17,574 nt of DNA from Stramenopiles sp. TOSAG23-3 (Eukaryota > Sar): positions 1-17,574 of the forward strand of contig LT642447.1 of NCBI GenBank assembly GCA_900128585.1. Reading direction: 5' to 3'. Shown here piece by piece: positions 1-9,005 of the stretch. Position 1 is the first letter of the stretch, and every line of letters begins with the position of its first letter. The translations under genes and the position numbers were made by a program. A model generated the notes under the pieces. The model was not told the DNA's origin. It did no database searches and saw nothing but the letters and a program-made list of their open reading frames with translations.

Positions 1-548
1 TGATGATGTGATGCGGTGGTGGGTCGATGATCCGATCGATTGGATGATTGAAAATATTATTACCTGCTGCTGCTGTTGTTATTATATTATAATATTAATA
101 ATTAGTTCTTCTCTCTTGCTGTGCTTCTTCTGTCTGCTGCCCTTGTTGTTGTGATTATTAATATTTTAATATAATAATATTATTAAATATTGAGAATTTT
201 TTTTTTCTTCTTCTTCTTTTTTTCTTTTTTTCTCTTCTTCTTTTTTTTTCGTTCTTCTTCTTCTTCTTCGATTCTTCTATATCATCTTCTTTTTTTTTAA
301 TTTTTTTTATTATTATTATTAATTATTATTATTTTTAGAGTACCGTAGTAGCTCGCTATTATTACGACGAAGAAGAATGCAATCATTGCAACATGGCATG
401 ATGAAAAACAACTTCAAATAACAGCGATGAATCAAACATCGAGGCGTGCATAGAAATGGCGACAGTTGGGTTTTCCCCAAAATTTCAACCGCAACCATAA
501 CCCAGTCGTGGAAACCACGGGGCTGGAAACAAAACGTCGCCGGGAAAT
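1..548. other. AT-rich spacer upstream of the TRAPPC13/14-like gene
   Basis: No supported gene. The stretch is dominated by AT-rich DNA and simple repeats, with a TGATGA/GATGAT-rich start (1-50) and pyrimidine and TTA tracts (197-337). From about 360 the composition becomes more balanced and leads into the gene that starts at 549; this part probably holds its promoter and 5' UTR. A 113-codon antisense frame here and over the start of the gene looks like a shadow. Confidence 0.7.
197..337. repeat. Pyrimidine (TTC/T-run) and TTA microsatellite tract
   Basis: Positions 197-250 are purely C/T (54 nt). An interrupted (TTC) run, T-runs and a TTA-type array follow, up to about 337. This is low-complexity spacer DNA about 210 bp before the next gene start. 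Similar tracts recur at 5641-5725, 8756-8813, 11287-11350 and 16216-16386. Confidence 0.85.
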
Positions 549-2987
549 ATGGAACACTTTATGATGTTGCAAGAGGCGCGGTTTGAATTGTTCATTCCCC
601 CCGTAGAGGGCTCTGTTACGGACAAGGGGGTTGCGTCTAGGACGGTCGGGTTTCAGGGCGAATCGGTTCGTGTGTACATTCTCATTTATACTGATGGGGT
701 TGAGGATGGGGAACATGTGAATAAAATCAAGGAGAAAGAATCCCTTTTTAGTTCTCTGAAGTTTGAAACCCAACTTAATTTACTAGACTCAGGGGTTAGT
801 GTTGTCGAGAGCTCCCAGGGACGTGCTTCCGTAAGTGCTGTTCCGGCGTCTCTAATGGCGAGCGAAAGCACAGAATACGACGCCCTCTACCACTCGGTGT
901 CTATGGCCAAGCGAGCGTCCTTTGCGGACAGCGGCAATGGCGACCCAGAATCGATTAGGCTAACCGGGACAGAGAGCAGCAATGCTAGCGGCTATCGCCA
1001 CTCACCCACGCGCCGGCGCCGCTTGAGCTTCGTCGCAGACGACGTGCTTGAAGAGTTTGAACAGCCGGACTATATATACAAGGTTGTTGTGCCAATGAGG
1101 GTTCAACAGAAATACATCGGGGAGACGTTGAAGCTCTTAATAACTGTCTCCCCGAGTGGCTTTCATGGTGCAAACTCTAGTAGCTCGGACAGTTTTGAAT
1201 CTTTTGATTGGGATCAACCGAATAGGCAACTTGAAATCACGGATCATCGAAATTTCTTCAATTCAATTATAGAGCGTAGCGTTCATAGCGCAATGGATAT
1301 ACCTCGGAAGCAAGTCATTACAAATTTCAAAGTGCTCGACCCGCTTTCAGTTTCAGTGTCTTCTTCCTCCGTCAATTTAGTAACGTATATCAACATCACA
1401 GCAATTAATTCACACCCCAGTTTGTCGCTTACCATTTCTGACCTAAGGTTCTTGTTGAACACGACTCTGGCACTGGTAACTGTGGGGGGGAAAGAGCAAG
1501 CGACGCTGTTTCCTGCGATCGAGTCAATTTTACAAGTCAACTCCTCGTTTGCGAACGATTTTCCGTTGCAATTGGACCCATTTGAAGAGTATTGTTTCCT
1601 GCTACAGTTGGAGCCGCCGTCGGCCATGTTCTCGTCTCCTGTTCGCGGCGGGCTGGAAGACCCTGTAGATAGCAGGTTTAGGAACCAGGACAATGGATCC
1701 TTGAAGGACCCCGACAGCGTAGAGAATTTTCGTCCAAGTGATGGAATTGTTTTGAACACGGGGTTATTTCAAACACAAACAAATATATTTTGGCGGGTCC
1801 TCACCGAAGAAAAAGGGAAGGAACCACCTGCGAACGCAAAAGACCAATCATTTGTGAGCACAGTGGAAGTGAAGTGGTCCCGAGAGGTACATTTAGACTC
1901 CCAAAATATGTTGCTGATGGAAATGGAGTACGATAACGTAGTTGCGGTAAACCACATTTTTACCATTCACATTGCTTTAACGAACACAGGCGGCGAGGAA
2001 TTGAATAATCTAGTACTGACAGTGCCGGTGGATGATAAAAGCGAGACACTGTATGCGTGGGAAAGCGAATCACCCTCCGAAAATGTTGTTGAAAGCACAG
2101 CATTTGATGTGCAGCGGAGGAATTCGAAAGAGCAGCTGTACGGTGCCGAAGTAGCGGAAAACGAACCGTTGAGTGGCGAGTTTCGTAAAGCAGGCACCTC
2201 GTTAGAAGATATAGACTTACAGGGAGGCAGCGACCCCGAGCGGAGTTCCCGAAGCTCCTTTTTTGGGTCCCTCCCGTCTCCTGATGGGGTTAACTCGTTC
2301 CATGGCGTTTTGAAGACATTTTCTGGCGTTTCCGCACCGGCCGACGTGCCATGCAATTGCATTTTGCAAATAAATGCCGATGGGTTAAGGGTTCTCATGG
2401 CCCCCAGTAGCCGAACTGGATTGGGAGAAACTAAATATTGGCCATTTTTGGCGTTAAAGCATTTTAAAGCTGCTACCATGCAGAATGAGAAAAAAGGGCT
2501 GACGTTAGAACTTGACGACGAGTTTTTGTCATTTTTTGTTCGGGATGTCAAGCCTATCCTGTCCAGATTCAGCACGGTGGAGTCAATATTGAAGCCAATG
2601 ATGCTGCAGTCCAACAGCACGAAGCTTAAAGACGAGGAAGGCGCGAAAAGCGCAAGTAATACCACTCGTGGAGAGGCGGGACAGAAATCGCCGACGGTCG
2701 TCTGCTTAGAAGCAAGCTTGCCCATTGGCCACGTTTCACCCGGGGACACCACCTGCGCCACACTGCACTTTTTGCCTTTGCGGACTGGCAATTTGCTGTT
2801 GTCAAGTATTCAAGTCTACAACCCATTGTCGAAGGTTGTATATAAAATGAAGAATCCAACAGAGATATCGGTGCTGCCTGAAAGCGAGCTAGAGAGTGTG
2901 AATTTGAACATAGAAGAACACTGCAGTCCCAGAACGCCTTTAAAATCGACAGGCCTTTCTCCTGAAGCCGTGGAGCTAGTCATTTAA
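549..2987 (+). CDS. TRAPPC13/TRAPPC14-like trafficking protein (tentative)
   Basis: 812-aa protein with several beta-rich, Ig-like segments separated by Ser-rich low-complexity stretches. The order of segments recalls TRAPP subunits TRAPPC13 and TRAPPC14: a GESV strand near residue 35 and an IGETLKLLITV strand near 190 (compare FLGETF/YLGETV); a VLDPLSVSVS segment near 261 followed by an Ig-like domain; an EEYCFLLQLEP strand; a 'vkWs' strand, then an Ig-like strand set around 466-491 (FTIHIALTNTGGEELNNLVL); and a final domain at about 715-776 with a T-LHFLPLRTGNLLLSSIQV pattern. Such subunits sit on the TRAPP II/III vesicle-tethering complexes at the Golgi. At 812 aa it is nearly twice the usual TRAPPC13 length; the excess is mostly disordered inserts at about 100-170 and 505-600. 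The start is the first ATG (A at -3); Met5 and Met6 are alternatives. It is tail-to-tail with RPS3A. That it is a gene is sure; the family is inferred from pattern only. Confidence 0.85.
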   Translation: MEHFMMLQEARFELFIPPVEGSVTDKGVASRTVGFQGESVRVYILIYTDGVEDGEHVNKIKEKESLFSSLKFETQLNLLDSGVSVVESSQGRASVSAVPASLMASESTEYDALYHSVSMAKRASFADSGNGDPESIRLTGTESSNASGYRHSPTRRRRLSFVADDVLEEFEQPDYIYKVVVPMRVQQKYIGETLKLLITVSPSGFHGANSSSSDSFESFDWDQPNRQLEITDHRNFFNSIIERSVHSAMDIPRKQVITNFKVLDPLSVSVSSSSVNLVTYINITAINSHPSLSLTISDLRFLLNTTLALVTVGGKEQATLFPAIESILQVNSSFANDFPLQLDPFEEYCFLLQLEPPSAMFSSPVRGGLEDPVDSRFRNQDNGSLKDPDSVENFRPSDGIVLNTGLFQTQTNIFWRVLTEEKGKEPPANAKDQSFVSTVEVKWSREVHLDSQNMLLMEMEYDNVVAVNHIFTIHIALTNTGGEELNNLVLTVPVDDKSETLYAWESESPSENVVESTAFDVQRRNSKEQLYGAEVAENEPLSGEFRKAGTSLEDIDLQGGSDPERSSRSSFFGSLPSPDGVNSFHGVLKTFSGVSAPADVPCNCILQINADGLRVLMAPSSRTGLGETKYWPFLALKHFKAATMQNEKKGLTLELDDEFLSFFVRDVKPILSRFSTVESILKPMMLQSNSTKLKDEEGAKSASNTTRGEAGQKSPTVVCLEASLPIGHVSPGDTTCATLHFLPLRTGNLLLSSIQVYNPLSKVVYKMKNPTEISVLPESELESVNLNIEEHCSPRTPLKSTGLSPEAVELVI

Positions 2988-3216
2988 ATTTTGCGCCCGT
3001 CGAGATTTTGGCACAGTCATAACTATCATAGCCTGGGCTCCTACCGTAGGCGTGGGCAACGGAAGACAACGGGGCGGCAGACGGGGGTGTGAGAGTGTCC
3101 GCGGGCGAACGCAACACCACGTTGCTCTTATTTTGTAGACTCAAGTGGATGTACGTAACATATGATAAATTGTTTTTTAAATAAGTAAAAACACTATTAG
3201 AAGAAATTGCTTTAGC
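2988..3216. other. Short convergent spacer with a GC-rich 3' flank
   Basis: Space between two tail-to-tail genes. The first part, about 3028-3125, is unusually GC-rich for a spacer here and contains short self-complementary pieces (for example CAAC...GTTG at 3112-3124). The rest is AT-rich. I recognise no ncRNA and no canonical AATAAA signal on either strand. Confidence 0.5.
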
Positions 3217-3999
3217 TTACAAACGACCTCCTGCACCTGCAAGGCCATCAACTGTACCTTCTTCCATTTCACGTTTGACTTGGGCACCGGATTCGGTGGC
3301 TCCACCTTCGTGGAACTCCATAAGCTTGGAAAGATCAAATTTAGGTTGGTTCAATACCTTGACTTTTCGGATGTAAACATCTTTAAGAGGGTAAACACCT
3401 TGGCACTCCTTCTCAATTTCTTTGCCAATGATTCCTGGGATAAACTTAAGAACAAGTTTCTTCAAGTCGCAAGCGGCGGCTTCACGGGTCATAACGTCGA
3501 TCATCTTCTTGCGGATCTTACGAACTTGCGAGCTCTGTGCGTAGCAAGTCTTCTTTTGTTGGTTTTTTCTCTTGTTGGTGAAAGCAATGCAGAAAAGACG
3601 CAGGGTGTAGCCATCTATTGTCTTAATGTCAACACTGGCCTCGATCAACGTTTGCCACTTCTTGATAAGGGCGCAAAGGCGATCGCGAGCGAAGTCCATA
3701 CCGTAAAAGTTGGTCAAGACCGCTTTACCTGTGATTTCTTGAACTTGCAGTTTGACCTTGCGGTATCCAAGCTCTTCGTCTTTGTTAAGATCGGCAAGAG
3801 AAACTTCGAAAATGCGACCCATAAGACTCTCGGTGGAGGTCTTAATACCAGCAGTTCTGTTTACGCAAGTCTTGCACACCTGTCTGTTGGTGAACATGTT
3901 TGGTGCTTTGACATCATACCAGTCCTTTTTGGTGAATGGGTCTACAACCTTCTTCTTGCCCTTCTTGCGTCCCAACTTCTTGTTTTTTCCGACTGCCAT
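3217..3999 (-). CDS. RPS3A: 40S ribosomal protein eS1 (RPS3A)
   Basis: Clear eS1 (S3a/S3Ae), a component of the small ribosomal subunit near the mRNA exit region. The 260 aa closely match the usual eukaryotic length of about 264. The N-terminus [17 protein letters not shown] is the family hallmark. It is followed by [14 protein letters not shown], the [25 protein letters not shown] segment, [11 protein letters not shown], a [24 protein letters not shown] basic helix and a [13 protein letters not shown] strand, and by the GATESGA-type acidic tail. Codon choice is strongly biased (AAG for Lys, GGT/GCT-type third bases), as expected for a highly expressed gene. No intron is needed. The ATG has A at -3 within an A-rich AACAAACAACA leader. 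The next gene on its head side is 1.9 kb away. Confidence 0.98.
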   Translation of the reverse strand: MAVGKNKKLGRKKGKKKVVDPFTKKDWYDVKAPNMFTNRQVCKTCVNRTAGIKTSTESLMGRIFEVSLADLNKDEELGYRKVKLQVQEITGKAVLTNFYGMDFARDRLCALIKKWQTLIEASVDIKTIDGYTLRLFCIAFTNKRKNQQKKTCYAQSSQVRKIRKKMIDVMTREAAACDLKKLVLKFIPGIIGKEIEKECQGVYPLKDVYIRKVKVLNQPKFDLSKLMEFHEGGATESGAQVKREMEEGTVDGLAGAGGRL

Positions 4000-4064
4000 T
4001 GTTGTTTGTTAACTTTGCTTGTTTGGTTATATTACAAAAATCAATTTATGTTTAAACGTTCCTC

Positions 4065-4082
4065 TTCGCTTCGTCTCGCTTC
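4065..4082 (-). promoter_or_regulatory. Paired TTCGCTTC-like motif upstream of RPS3A
   Basis: TTCGCTTC (4065-4072) and CTCGCTTC (4075-4082) lie 10 bp apart, about one helical turn. On the RPS3A coding strand they read GAAGCGA twice, about 66-83 bp before the ATG. This is a more GC-rich patch in AT-rich DNA. A core-promoter or factor site is an inference from position and repetition only. Confidence 0.25.
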
Positions 4083-5451
4083 CCTTTTACTTTCACACAC
4101 CTTCGACGTATGTTCCGTTCCAATCACACGCTGAAATGCATCGTTGACAAATGAAATACAATTTTTATTTTTAGTGATTGCTTTTCTGTGTTATTGTTAT
4201 TACAATGATGTTGCGTTGTATTCTTCTTCTTCCAAATTCCTATTTTTTCTGTTTGCTTTGTTATTCTTCTCTCTCTTCCTACTATTCAGGTGTTAAGCTA
4301 ATGGTTTAAAATGTTAAATATTTTATTGTCTTTCTATTGTCCTGTTCTACGATCAATGCTGTGCCCTTATGTCCATACAAATTTGATACCAGCCAGTCAT
4401 TTCATAAAACCCTATATTTAACAAGATTAACACATCGAAATGGCCTCTTTCATTACATCAAGATACAATTGAATAAATAATCTACCAGGGTCTTAGTACC
4501 ACTTCCAATGGAGACCACCAAACCAGACCAAGCCGTACACATCTAAATAGCATTAAAATAGAATATTCTAGTTTAGTTGACTCCTTTCTATTATTTTTCC
4601 AAAATACTCTACTTATTACATAGATACACTTTCGTACTTCACTTCTTCGCCTGCCTCCTCGTATTTAATTAAATATAAATATCTCATATCTTGTACTGTT
4701 GAACTGTACTGTACTACATTGGGCCAATAGATCATCCAGAAGAGACAGTTATTATAAAGCCACAGTATAGAACTATAGACAGTTAGTTCGAACCTTTGTT
4801 AATACAATACGTAGTAGTCGTTCTATATAGTAGAAAGACATAATAACAATAGGACTCTCTCTCTATACGATAAAGGACCATTAAAGTACAACCAATAGGG
4901 AAATAGCTGGATAACGAGGATAAATTCGATCTGTAATTTAAATAGCATTTGAATAGGTAGGGGCAAAATGTCCTAATGTGTGTGTGACGATGTTAAATAA
5001 AAAAATATGATGGAAAACCAAACGTGCCAAAATAAAAACACTGAAGGAAAAGGGAAGGAAGGAAGGAAGAAAAGGCCCTCTATTGTTATTCTATCAAAAT
5101 TGAGATAATGTAGTTAATTTGTCATTAACAATACAATGTCATTATTAATATATCCATCCTGAGCGTTTCCGCATTTATTTCTACTTTTTTCTTAAAATAA
5201 AAAATCCTTTGCTATTCCAATGGATTACATACGAGGACAGTACGTACAGCTCAGCTTTAAATATACTACGTACCAGTTATTCCTCTATACTACTTATACG
5301 TATAAGTATTTAAATTATACTTATATAATACATAATAGTCGTCTATGTAATAAAAATATCGAAAGATTCTTCATATCATACAAAATTAAGAGCAACACAC
5401 CATTAGCTATCTTAACTGAAACGAAATCTTTTCATGTACATACTTCACCGC

Positions 5452-5467
5452 CACACACACACACACA
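5452..5467. repeat. (CA)8 microsatellite
   Basis: Eight CA dinucleotides in the spacer before the GNAT-like gene. It is simple-sequence DNA and is not part of a supported gene. Confidence 0.9.
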
Positions 5468-5640
5468 GACCACACCTTCGACCATGAAAAGGCCAAAATC
5501 CCAACACAACACTACAACCGCACATCTTCATCTTCTTTCTTAAAAATATTTTTACCTCCTTTTTTTGGTATTTTTTTATTTTTACTACAGTTGTAGTACC
5601 GTAATAATAGTATAGAAGGAAGAGAAAAGAAGAAGGATTC

Positions 5641-5725
5641 TTTTTTTTATTTTTTATTATTATTATTAATCTACAGTAGTAGTAGAGGAGCATTTTTTTA
5701 TTATTATTATTATTTATTATTTCAT
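5641..5725. repeat. ATT/T-rich microsatellite pair
   Basis: Two TTA/ATT arrays (about 5641-5669 and 5693-5725) are separated by a GTAGTAGTAG-containing stretch. This is typical of the AT-rich spacer DNA in this window and lies about 180 bp before the next gene start. Confidence 0.8.
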
Positions 5726-5900
5726 GACATATACGACAGGAAGTAGATAATTGATTTCATAATGCAGACGTTTCAAAGATGCAGGAAATCCTAAGCAAGT
5801 TGTTGACGTTTGCTTTATTTGCCAAAGAAAGATCATACAAAACCAGTAATAATATTAAATATCCAATACAAAGCATTTACTGTTATACACCAACACCATC

Positions 5901-6893
5901 ATGGCAGACTTAAAACAACAACTCGACGTACAGGTCAAGGCGCTGATGGAACGTGTGGGGCTGGGGGATATGAACCCCGTCGTCCTGTATGTCGCCCTTG
6001 CTGTAATTTTATTTATTCTCTTTTCTAGAAAGGGTGACGGCGGGTCGACGACCAGTCGCAATCGTAGCAAAAAGAGCTCCAAGCCAAAGAAAAATGAATC
6101 TGCGGTAGACGTGATTGATGCTGCGGCGCAAAACATGGGGGTTACAGTTGTGGAAGTTACCCGAGACACCGCAAAGTCGGTGCACAAGGAACTCCGCTCC
6201 GGGGGTGTTCTGTCCAGCCTAGTGGAAAACCGCTTGAGAACCACGTTCGTCAATGACTTTTTGTCATGCGTTGCAGGAACATACCTCACTGGAAGCTCGA
6301 AACTTGGCAGAAAGGCGCCAAGTAACGACGAGTATGACATCAAGAACGGAAACGCCAATTTTGCGTGGCGTGGGTTAAGAATTTTTGTCTTGAGGCAAAA
6401 TGGGACCATAAAGGGCATGTGCGTTTTACACGACGCGTATCTTAGCAGTTACCCCGGGCCAGATGCTTTACACCATGACTTTGACCCCGTCGTCAAACTT
6501 TCGCCAAAGGGAAAGGACGTTTCGAGTCAGATTGGAAATGCTGGCAGTAGAAAATGGACAGATATCCCCATCGTTTGCGGGCGTGGTTACGGACGACTTT
6601 GCTTGGCGGTTGCATTGAACAATGCCAAAGCATCAAGCTCTAACTTCTTGATAAATATTGCCGGCGGCGATTCCAATAGAAAGATGGTGTCAATGCTGGA
6701 AGACTTTGACTTTGCGCGCTTGCACATGCAGCACCCTTCTACGAAAGAGGACTGGCAAGACGAAGAAGGCGAGCCATTGTTGCTGATGTACCGCGGTGGA
6801 CGCCTTAGTGGGAAGGATGCTCGGGCAGCTTTGCTTGGTAGTACCTCAACGACGAAAGGCAAGCGCCGTGCTTCGTCTAAGAAGAGGAGATAA
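5901..6893 (+). CDS. Membrane-anchored GNAT-like protein (putative N-acetyltransferase fold)
   Basis: 330-aa protein. Residues 26-41 (PVVLYVALAVILFILF) form one transmembrane segment, followed at once by R43-K44 and a Ser/Lys-rich linker (about 43-65). The positive-inside rule then puts the C-terminal domain in the cytosol. From about residue 90 the chain looks globular: WRGLRIFVLRQNGTIKGMCVLH (beta hairpin), DIPIV and then GRGYGRL at 227-233, followed by a helix, a strand (FLINIAGGDSN) and KMVSMLEDFDF. This order matches GNAT motif A (R/Q-x-x-G-x-G/A binding acetyl-CoA) and motif B (N...lek.GF). The C-terminus is a basic tail, about 315-330. Substrate unknown; a non-catalytic GNAT fold is possible. 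The ATG at 5901 has A at -3 and directly precedes the helix and anchor. It is tail-to-tail with the thiolase, 287 bp away. Confidence 0.85.
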   Translation: MADLKQQLDVQVKALMERVGLGDMNPVVLYVALAVILFILFSRKGDGGSTTSRNRSKKSSKPKKNESAVDVIDAAAQNMGVTVVEVTRDTAKSVHKELRSGGVLSSLVENRLRTTFVNDFLSCVAGTYLTGSSKLGRKAPSNDEYDIKNGNANFAWRGLRIFVLRQNGTIKGMCVLHDAYLSSYPGPDALHHDFDPVVKLSPKGKDVSSQIGNAGSRKWTDIPIVCGRGYGRLCLAVALNNAKASSSNFLINIAGGDSNRKMVSMLEDFDFARLHMQHPSTKEDWQDEEGEPLLLMYRGGRLSGKDARAALLGSTSTTKGKRRASSKKRR

Positions 6894-7180
6894 TGCCAGT
6901 TGCTGAGACCGTGCGCTGCTATGGGCTATTGTCGCCTTGCGTCACTCCCGTTTGGCCCGTCCTATAGCTATTTTTTTCTATATTAAGAGAAATGAAGATA
7001 ACAACACATTTAACGCACCCACTCTTTTCAACAAACGAGTTCTAATGGTAATCCTTGATGCATAACATTGAAAATTTAAGATAACGTATCATATCATCTC
7101 TTGAAGACGCCACAAAAAATTATGATAAAAAGTAACATATATCTTATGTGCACTATTCCTTCACCCAGGCACCTTTGGCT

Positions 7181-8539
7181 TTACTTGGCAATTTCGATCA
7201 ACATGCCACTTCCCAAACCACTATCAGCACAAGCGGAGCAAATACCATATTTTCCCCCTTCTGCGTGAAGGCGATTAGTCACCGTGGTAACAAGCCGGCT
7301 GCCAGTAGCGCCGAAAGGGTGGCCAATGGACAATGAGCCGCCCCAACTATTAAGCTTCTCCCGAGGGATGGTCCCGACAGCGTTGTCGTAGCCATCGAAA
7401 CGTTCAGCAGAGAACTCGTCAGATTCCATGGCTTTCAAGTTTGCAAGAACTTGCCCGGCAAAAGCTTCGTGTATCTCCCATACATCGATATCGTCTACAG
7501 TTAAATTGTTATCTTTCAAGAGTTTCGCTATGCAAAATGCTGGCGCAAGGAGCAACTCTTCAAATGGGTCAACGGCCACGTAGTTCCAGTCTTTCAGAAT
7601 CGACTTTGGTGTCAAGTTCATCTCTTTCGCTTTCGAGTCGGACATAATCAAACTGCAAGAAGCCCCGTCCGTTAAAAAGGATGCGTTAGCGGCAGTTATG
7701 GTGCCATGGGGCTTGATGAATGCGGGTTTCATCTTCGCGTAGTCCTTAAGTTCGCTGTCCCCGCGCACACCATTGTCATCCAAGGTCCCGTCGACCGAGA
7801 CGAGCTGGTCTTTTAAGTGCCCCGCCTCATGGGCTTTGCTGGCATTGTGGTGCGATGCCATGGCAAACCCGTCCTGTTCTTCCCGGGTCACTCCGAACCT
7901 GGAGGCCAATCGATCGGCACTGTGACCCATCACTTCCCCTGTAATAAAGTTTGATATCGCAGGGGGCTCCGGGGCAAAGTCTGCCGCATTCAGTCCTTTC
8001 AACAGGCCGAGGATACCGCCCGCGCCTTTCTTCATCGCCTTTGGGGCTTGTAGGAGTCTTTTCCGAAGCTTGGGGCTATATTTGATAGGGACGTCCGAGA
8101 AAGACTCTGCGCCACCCGCGAGCACGATGTCTGCTTTTCCACTAAGGATCTTCTCCGCGCCCGACGTGATGGCCTGGCTGGAGCTGATGCATGCCATGCT
8201 AACAGTGTGCGCTGGCACGGTTTTCGGCAAGCCTGCACCGAGGGCACACTCTCGTGCCAAATTGTGGGTCTTTACCTCTTGAATGACAGTTCCGAAAGTT
8301 ACATAGTCTATGTCCTCGGGGTTCAAGGCGTTCCGGTCCACGACAGCCTTTATGACTCTGCGCCCTAAATCGTACGGTTTAAAGTCGTCGTAATTACCAC
8401 TGCTTTTTTTGAAGGGGGTCCTGACGCCGTCCACAACCACAACCTGGCGAGCACCGTTTGCCGTCGCAAACTCCTTCCGCGTTATCGTGGATACACCCTT
8501 TTTCAGTGTTTGGAGGCTTGTTTTAGTAAATGCCAACAT
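7181..8539 (-). CDS. HADHB: Mitochondrial 3-ketoacyl-CoA thiolase (trifunctional-enzyme beta / FadI type)
   Basis: 452-aa thiolase closely resembling the beta subunit of the mitochondrial trifunctional protein, which cleaves 3-ketoacyl-CoA with CoA in the last step of beta-oxidation. Visible marks: VVVDGVRTPF (35-43); nucleophile Cys117 in VSMACISSSQA; GGAESFSDVPIKYS; GHSADRLA, the HADHB/FadI signature; KPHGTITAANASFLTDGAS; His357 in HEAFAGQ; His407 in GHPFGATG; and Cys437 in SACADSGLG. Residues 1-31 (MLAFTKTSLQTLKKGVSTIT...) have no acid until Glu23 and are basic and hydroxylated, fitting a mitochondrial presequence. There is no peroxisomal C-terminal tripeptide (ends IAK). I chose the ATG at 8539; the longer open frame begins only with TTG. 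Odd point: the last motif reads C-A-D-S-G rather than C-A-A-G-G. No alpha-subunit gene lies nearby. Confidence 0.95.
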   Translation of the reverse strand: MLAFTKTSLQTLKKGVSTITRKEFATANGARQVVVVDGVRTPFKKSSGNYDDFKPYDLGRRVIKAVVDRNALNPEDIDYVTFGTVIQEVKTHNLARECALGAGLPKTVPAHTVSMACISSSQAITSGAEKILSGKADIVLAGGAESFSDVPIKYSPKLRKRLLQAPKAMKKGAGGILGLLKGLNAADFAPEPPAISNFITGEVMGHSADRLASRFGVTREEQDGFAMASHHNASKAHEAGHLKDQLVSVDGTLDDNGVRGDSELKDYAKMKPAFIKPHGTITAANASFLTDGASCSLIMSDSKAKEMNLTPKSILKDWNYVAVDPFEELLLAPAFCIAKLLKDNNLTVDDIDVWEIHEAFAGQVLANLKAMESDEFSAERFDGYDNAVGTIPREKLNSWGGSLSIGHPFGATGSRLVTTVTNRLHAEGGKYGICSACADSGLGSGMLIEIAK

Positions 8540-9005
8540 CGTTTTTCGCAATGAATATGATATTTCTGTGTGTGCCTTCTTTGTGCTAAAATATTTTCTC
8601 AAATATTATCTACTCCTTTCCTCAACGTACACAATGTATTAAATCTTATCCATCCTTTGATCCTTTGTACATCCTAAACCGTATTTTGATTATATATATA
8701 TTAAAATATTACTTTTACCACAAACAATTATTAAATGCCCGGGTGGCGGGTGGACGAAGAAAAAAAAAGAAGAAAAGAAGAAGAAAGAGGAAGAGGAGGA
8801 AGGAGAAGAGAGACAACGAGTAAAACTGGCCACATAACATAGTATATGGTATCCTATACTTTAAAATACTCGTATAAATCCTATCTATCTATATAGAATA
8901 GAGACTGGTTACCACAACAACAAGGGCATAGTTGTATAATTACATGCCTGGATATTAACCCTTATATATAACACTATTTTGCGTATTAGCTCACGGCTCT
9001 CATAA
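8540..9005. other. AT-rich spacer between two minus-strand genes
   Basis: Contains the thiolase upstream region and the 3' flank of the next gene on the same strand. It holds a TATATATA stretch near 8692-8700, a small GC-rich GCCCGGGTGGCGGGTGG patch (8737-8753) and a purine tract. No ORF or RNA gene is recognised. Confidence 0.6.
8756..8813. repeat. 58-nt pure purine (GAA/GGA) tract
   Basis: Every base from 8756 to 8813 is A or G, mostly GAAGAA/GAGGA. It lies about 215 bp upstream of the thiolase ATG (pyrimidine on the coding strand). It is a simple repeat, possibly promoter-associated. Confidence 0.85.

Larger units (their letters stand above)
4000..5900. other. 1.9-kb AT-rich spacer between divergent genes
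   Basis: The first roughly 130 bp must hold the RPS3A leader and promoter (A/C-rich leader, paired TTCGCTTC motifs at 4065-4082). The last part must hold the promoter of the gene at 5901. Between them I see only AT-rich sequence, a GGAA run at 5054-5070, a CA microsatellite and ATT tracts. I could not find a tRNA, snRNA or conserved ORF. A 107-codon frame at 5220-5543 has random-looking composition (Tyr/Thr/His-rich, ending in the CA repeat) and I do not call it. Confidence 0.6.

Noticed and set aside
1967-2791. 274-codon minus-strand frame inside the TRAPPC13/14-like gene
   Set aside because: Shadow of the sense gene: no plausible start context and a low-complexity Ser-rich product. Other long antisense frames at 432-773 and 1283-1759 were rejected for the same reason.
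3280-4134. 284-codon plus-strand open frame across the RPS3A gene
   Set aside because: It is antisense to an unmistakable eS1 gene. Strong codon bias of the real gene removes stops from the opposite strand, and the translated product shows no family pattern.
4780-4800. TAGTTCGAACC, resembling a tRNA T-arm
   Set aside because: No matching acceptor, D-arm or anticodon arm could be placed around it.
5220-5543. 107-codon plus-strand frame starting with ATG in the 1.9-kb spacer
   Set aside because: Composition is that of AT-rich spacer (Tyr, Thr, Ile, Lys) and it ends by translating a CA repeat. No domain, and base usage is unlike the neighbouring genes.
8540-8602. 21-residue extension of the thiolase from TTG 8602
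   Set aside because: Non-ATG start. The ATG at 8539 has A at -3 and yields a well-formed mitochondrial presequence.
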